NCBI GenBank assembly: GCA_943354625.1
Contig: CALRCS010000031.1
Span: 1 to 7,436, forward strand
Direction: 5' to 3'
DNA from: Candidatus Nomurabacteria bacterium
GTDB lineage: Bacteria > Patescibacteriota > Minisyncoccia > Phycocordibacterales > PALSA-1337
DNA: 7,436 bases
Part shown: piece by piece, positions 5,791 to 7,436 of the stretch
Position numbering within the stretch: position 1 is the first letter of the stretch
How the letters are laid out: every line of letters starts with the position of its first letter
Made by a program: the position numbers and the translations under genes
The notes under the pieces: model-generated
Databases searched by the model: none
What the model was told of the DNA's origin: nothing
The model's input: only the letters and a program-made list of their open reading frames with translations

Positions 5791-6549
5791 ATGAAAAAAA
5801 TACTTCTCAATATTCTTACGCATGGTGACGAATGCATCGGTAAAAAAGTTGCTGATGAGATTTTACGTATGTACCCAAATATTATTGGAGAAGGATTAGA
5901 TATACAGATTGCAAATGAAAGAGCGTACGGGGAGAAAAAAAGATACATTGACCATGATTTAAATAGGGTCTTTCCTGGAAATCCTATGGGTTCGTATGAG
6001 GAAAAGCTAGCAAATCAACTTAAACAAAATATATCTACTTACAAACTTGTTATTGATGTGCACTCTACAGAAAGTGGCTCCGGTGATATGGTCATAGTAA
6101 CCAAGTTTGACGAATCAACAAAAAATATATTAGCGGTTTTGGAACCCAAATATGTACTTTTTATGAATATACAACCAGATAGATCTCTAATATCTTCAGC
6201 GCGTATTGGTTTGGCTTTTGAAATGGGAAGTGAGAATGATGAAAAAACATTTATAAAAACTATGATTGGTGTTAAAAGATTATTATCATATTTCAAACTT
6301 ATCACACCACAAGATTCATTTGGATTTTTTACAAAATATTTTGAGGTTTTTGCTCAAATAACAAAACCTTCTGGCGCTCATTTGAAAAATCACATAGAAA
6401 ACTTTTTGCTTATTAAAAAAGGTGAAGTCTTTGCAGAAAAGGTTGACAGCTCTGGCATCACCGCTGAATTTGATTTTTATCCTGTAATTTTTGGTAGCAC
6501 AAATTACGAAACTATATTTGGATTCGCTGCTCGGCCTTTAGACCCTTGA
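5791..6549 (+). CDS. AstE/AspA-family zinc-dependent amidohydrolase (succinylglutamate desuccinylase / aspartoacylase-like)
   Basis: Predicted cytoplasmic zinc hydrolase (M14-like fold) that removes an acyl group from an N-acyl amino acid or related amide. Zinc ligands are His11 and Glu14 in THGDE and His91 in VIDVHST. Arg51 and the DLNRVFPG block (56-63, with Asn58 and Arg59) match the substrate-binding residues of aspartoacylase, including the eight-residue spacing between the two arginines. Glu144 in FEMG is the likely catalytic base. Residues about 195-252 form the expected C-terminal beta domain (IKKGEVFAE at 208-216). At 252 residues it is shorter than typical aspartoacylases (about 310) but has every core motif. 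There is no signal peptide or membrane segment. It follows the GCS2-like ligase, separated by a terminator, so it is probably transcribed on its own. No Shine-Dalgarno sequence precedes the ATG. Substrate unknown; N-acetyl-aspartate or succinyl-glutamate should not be assumed. Confidence 0.88.
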   Translation: MKKILLNILTHGDECIGKKVADEILRMYPNIIGEGLDIQIANERAYGEKKRYIDHDLNRVFPGNPMGSYEEKLANQLKQNISTYKLVIDVHSTESGSGDMVIVTKFDESTKNILAVLEPKYVLFMNIQPDRSLISSARIGLAFEMGSENDEKTFIKTMIGVKRLLSYFKLITPQDSFGFFTKYFEVFAQITKPSGAHLKNHIENFLLIKKGEVFAEKVDSSGITAEFDFYPVIFGSTNYETIFGFAARPLDP

Positions 6550-6574
6550 CTTTAAAAATTAATTTTGTTAGAAA
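6546..6574 (+). promoter_or_regulatory. Candidate promoter of tRNA-Trp
   Basis: TTGACT (6546-6551, five of six to the -35) overlaps the stop codon of the AspA-like gene. It is followed after 17 bases by TAGAAA (6569-6574, four of six to the -10). The predicted start near 6581 gives a leader of about 15 bases before the tRNA. TAGTAT (6575-6580) and TATAGA (6578-6583) nearby are alternative -10 boxes. Confidence 0.4.
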
Positions 6575-6595
6575 TAGTATAGATTGATTACCGGT

Positions 6596-6669
6596 GGGTG
6601 CGTTAGTTAGTGGTAAACTAGGGATCTCCAAAATCTCAACCGTGAGTTCGATTCTCACCGCACCTGCCA
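6596..6669 (+). tRNA. trnW: tRNA-Trp (anticodon CCA)
   Basis: A full cloverleaf folds by hand. Acceptor GGGTGCG (6596-6602) pairs with CGCACCT (6659-6665), with a G-U pair at 1-72. D stem AGTT/AACT has a seven-base loop containing GG (6605-6619). Anticodon stem GGGAT/ATCTC contains one G-U pair, and the loop CTCCAAA (6626-6632) gives anticodon CCA at 6628-6630. The variable loop is AACC. T stem GTGAG/CTCAC has loop TTCGATT (6642-6658). Discriminator G73 is the expected tryptophan identity base, and the terminal CCA is encoded. The product decodes UGG. The gene lies tail to tail with trpS, which charges it, and is followed at once by a terminator. Confidence 0.96.
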
Positions 6670-6674
6670 ATTTC

Positions 6675-6698
6675 AACTCTCATTTTGGGAGTTTTTTT
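6675..6698 (+). terminator. Rho-independent terminator of tRNA-Trp
   Basis: AACTCTC (6675-6681) pairs with GGGAGTT (6687-6693) through seven base pairs, one of them U-G, around a five-base loop, and T residues continue to 6698. It begins five bases after the CCA end of the tRNA. Confidence 0.85.
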
Positions 6699-6708
6699 AT
6701 TAAATATT

Positions 6709-6739
6709 AAAAAAGCCGTACCTAAAAAAGTACAGCTTT
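6709..6739 (-). terminator. Rho-independent terminator of trpS
   Basis: Read on the minus strand, AAAGCTGTAC (6739-6730) pairs with GTACGGCTTT (6721-6712), with one U-G pair and an eight-base loop, followed by T residues to 6709. On the plus strand the same position is a C-A mismatch and the tail is not T-rich, so the element belongs to trpS. It starts 19 bases after the trpS stop and sits back to back with the tRNA terminator, closing both convergent units. Confidence 0.82.
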
Positions 6740-6758
6740 GTGTTGTTTATTATAGAAA

Positions 6759-7436
6759 TCAAACATGCATAATCCCAAGTTTCTCCCTAACTTCCATGAG
6801 AGTAGGTTGTATGATTTCACGAGCTTTCATAGCACCAAAATGAAGAACTTCCTTAACATACTTTTGTTTTTTTAAGAGATCCAGTCTACGCTCTTGAAAT
6901 GGCTGAATTAGTTCATGGATACTTTTAGCAAGCTCAAGCTTACATTCTCTGCAACCCCTAACTCCAGATCGGCACTCTGTATTTACCTTATTAAGTAATC
7001 CTTGATCATTCTCATAGAGGATCTTATAAACTGGGTATACAGAAACACAATTATCAGGAATGCCAGAATCAGTTCTAATCTTACGACCTTTGTCAGTAAT
7101 CCCTAAACGAAGATACTTATCAGAAATGATTTCGAGCGAATCTCTGAGAGATACGCTTGAGTCTTCATCTGACTTCCCCATCTTCCCCCCAGTTAGACTT
7201 GGAACTTTAAGATGCTGTTTACCAATTCTAGGTATTACGAATGTCGTACCGAATTGTCTATTAAATTTTTCAGCAAGCTCTCGAGCTAATTCAACATTTG
7301 GAATCTGATCAGAGCCAACTGGAACGACAGTAGCTCTTGGACCTAGGATGTCAGCAGCCATAAGTATTGGGTAGAATAGATGACCCATTTTCATAGATTC
7401 ACCACTTCTAACCAAGTCTTTTACAGTCGGTAAATC
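6759..7436 (-). CDS. trpS: Tryptophanyl-tRNA synthetase, 5' end beyond the window
   Basis: Class I synthetase that activates tryptophan with ATP and charges tRNA-Trp. The reading frame stays open to position 7436 (beginning DLPTVKD), so a start at the TTG codon 7415-7413 would be artificial; the N-terminal part of the Rossmann domain and its HIGH motif lie outside. Counting from that Leu codon as residue 1, visible blocks are KMGHLFYPILMAADIL (9-24), VGSDQIPNVELARELAEKFN (33-52), and the signature loop GGKMGKSDED (76-85), a KMGKS variant of KMSKS. C-terminal Cys123, Cys148, Cys155 and Cys158 form C-x24-C-x6-C-x2-C, close to the [4Fe-4S] motif I recall for Thermotoga maritima TrpRS. The end, from PFQERR (172-177) to the stop, is the usual helical anticodon-binding region. 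It converges on tRNA-Trp. Distinction from TyrRS rests on overall pattern and the tRNA neighbour. Confidence 0.93.
   Translation of the reverse strand, partial: DLPTVKDLVRSGESMKMGHLFYPILMAADILGPRATVVPVGSDQIPNVELARELAEKFNRQFGTTFVIPRIGKQHLKVPSLTGGKMGKSDEDSSVSLRDSLEIISDKYLRLGITDKGRKIRTDSGIPDNCVSVYPVYKILYENDQGLLNKVNTECRSGVRGCRECKLELAKSIHELIQPFQERRLDLLKKQKYVKEVLHFGAMKAREIIQPTLMEVREKLGIMHV

Noticed and set aside
6442..6447. TTGACA inside the AspA-like gene as a promoter
   Set aside because: No acceptable -10 at the right distance and no gene start downstream that needs it; it encodes Val-Asp-Ser in a conserved frame.
4864..6451. Direct repeat AGGTTGACAGCT at 4864-4875 and 6440-6451
   Set aside because: One 12-base match between two places is expected by chance in about 7.4 kb; the second copy is inside coding sequence with no extended similarity.
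6670..6758. tRNA-Trp 3' end as an attachment site for an integrated element
   Set aside because: No integrase, no direct repeat of the tRNA end in the window, and the downstream space is filled by two terminators and trpS.
6759..7415. trpS as a complete 218-residue gene starting at TTG 7415
   Set aside because: The frame stays open upstream to the window edge with TrpRS-like sequence, and the HIGH-motif half of the enzyme would be missing; the gene is simply cut by the window.

Overview
The window looks like a piece of a small-genome, AT-rich member of the Candidate Phyla Radiation (Patescibacteria), most likely a Parcubacteria-like lineage. This is an inference from protein style. The main clue is a 604-residue prepilin-like protein with carboxypeptidase-regulatory-like beta modules of a kind I associate with these genomes. 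Junctions are tight and most genes lack a clear Shine-Dalgarno sequence. UGA is used as a stop for three genes (pilB, the AspA-like gene and trpS), so the alternative UGA=Gly code of Gracilibacteria/Absconditabacteria does not apply. No taxonomic search was possible.

Layout. Positions 1-4846 (minus strand) hold a type IV pilus / type II secretion-like operon. It is transcribed from right to left: assembly ATPase PilB/GspE (3098-4846), inner-membrane platform PilC/GspF (1853-3076), a giant multidomain prepilin-like protein (49-1863), and the first 15 codons of a second prepilin (1-47) that runs off the window. Positions 4847-4951 are a divergent promoter region. On the plus strand follow a short GCS2-type carboxylate-amine ligase homologue (4952-5737), a strong intrinsic terminator, an AstE/AspA-type zinc amidohydrolase (5791-6549), and tRNA-Trp(CCA) (6596-6669) with its own terminator. 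Converging from the right on the minus strand is trpS (6759 to the window end, N-terminus missing), which also ends in a terminator hairpin.

How the parts fit. The pilus genes encode the motor, the platform and two pilin-like subunits; the large one is a plausible surface-exposed minor or tip pilin. The ligase and the amidohydrolase are chemically opposite activities (amide bond making and breaking) and sit side by side, although a terminator separates their transcripts. The cognate pair tRNA-Trp and tryptophanyl-tRNA synthetase lie tail to tail.

The most notable observations are: a probable leaderless pilB mRNA driven by an extended -10 promoter that overlaps the divergent ligase promoter; two identical TAA-N-ATG gene junctions in the pilus operon; a nested beta-domain architecture in the giant prepilin; a PilB without the usual C-terminal zinc-binding cysteines; and a four-cysteine C-x24-C-x6-C-x2-C motif in TrpRS, resembling the iron-sulfur motif of Thermotoga maritima TrpRS. 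I found no mobile element, CRISPR array, or clearly unprecedented system.
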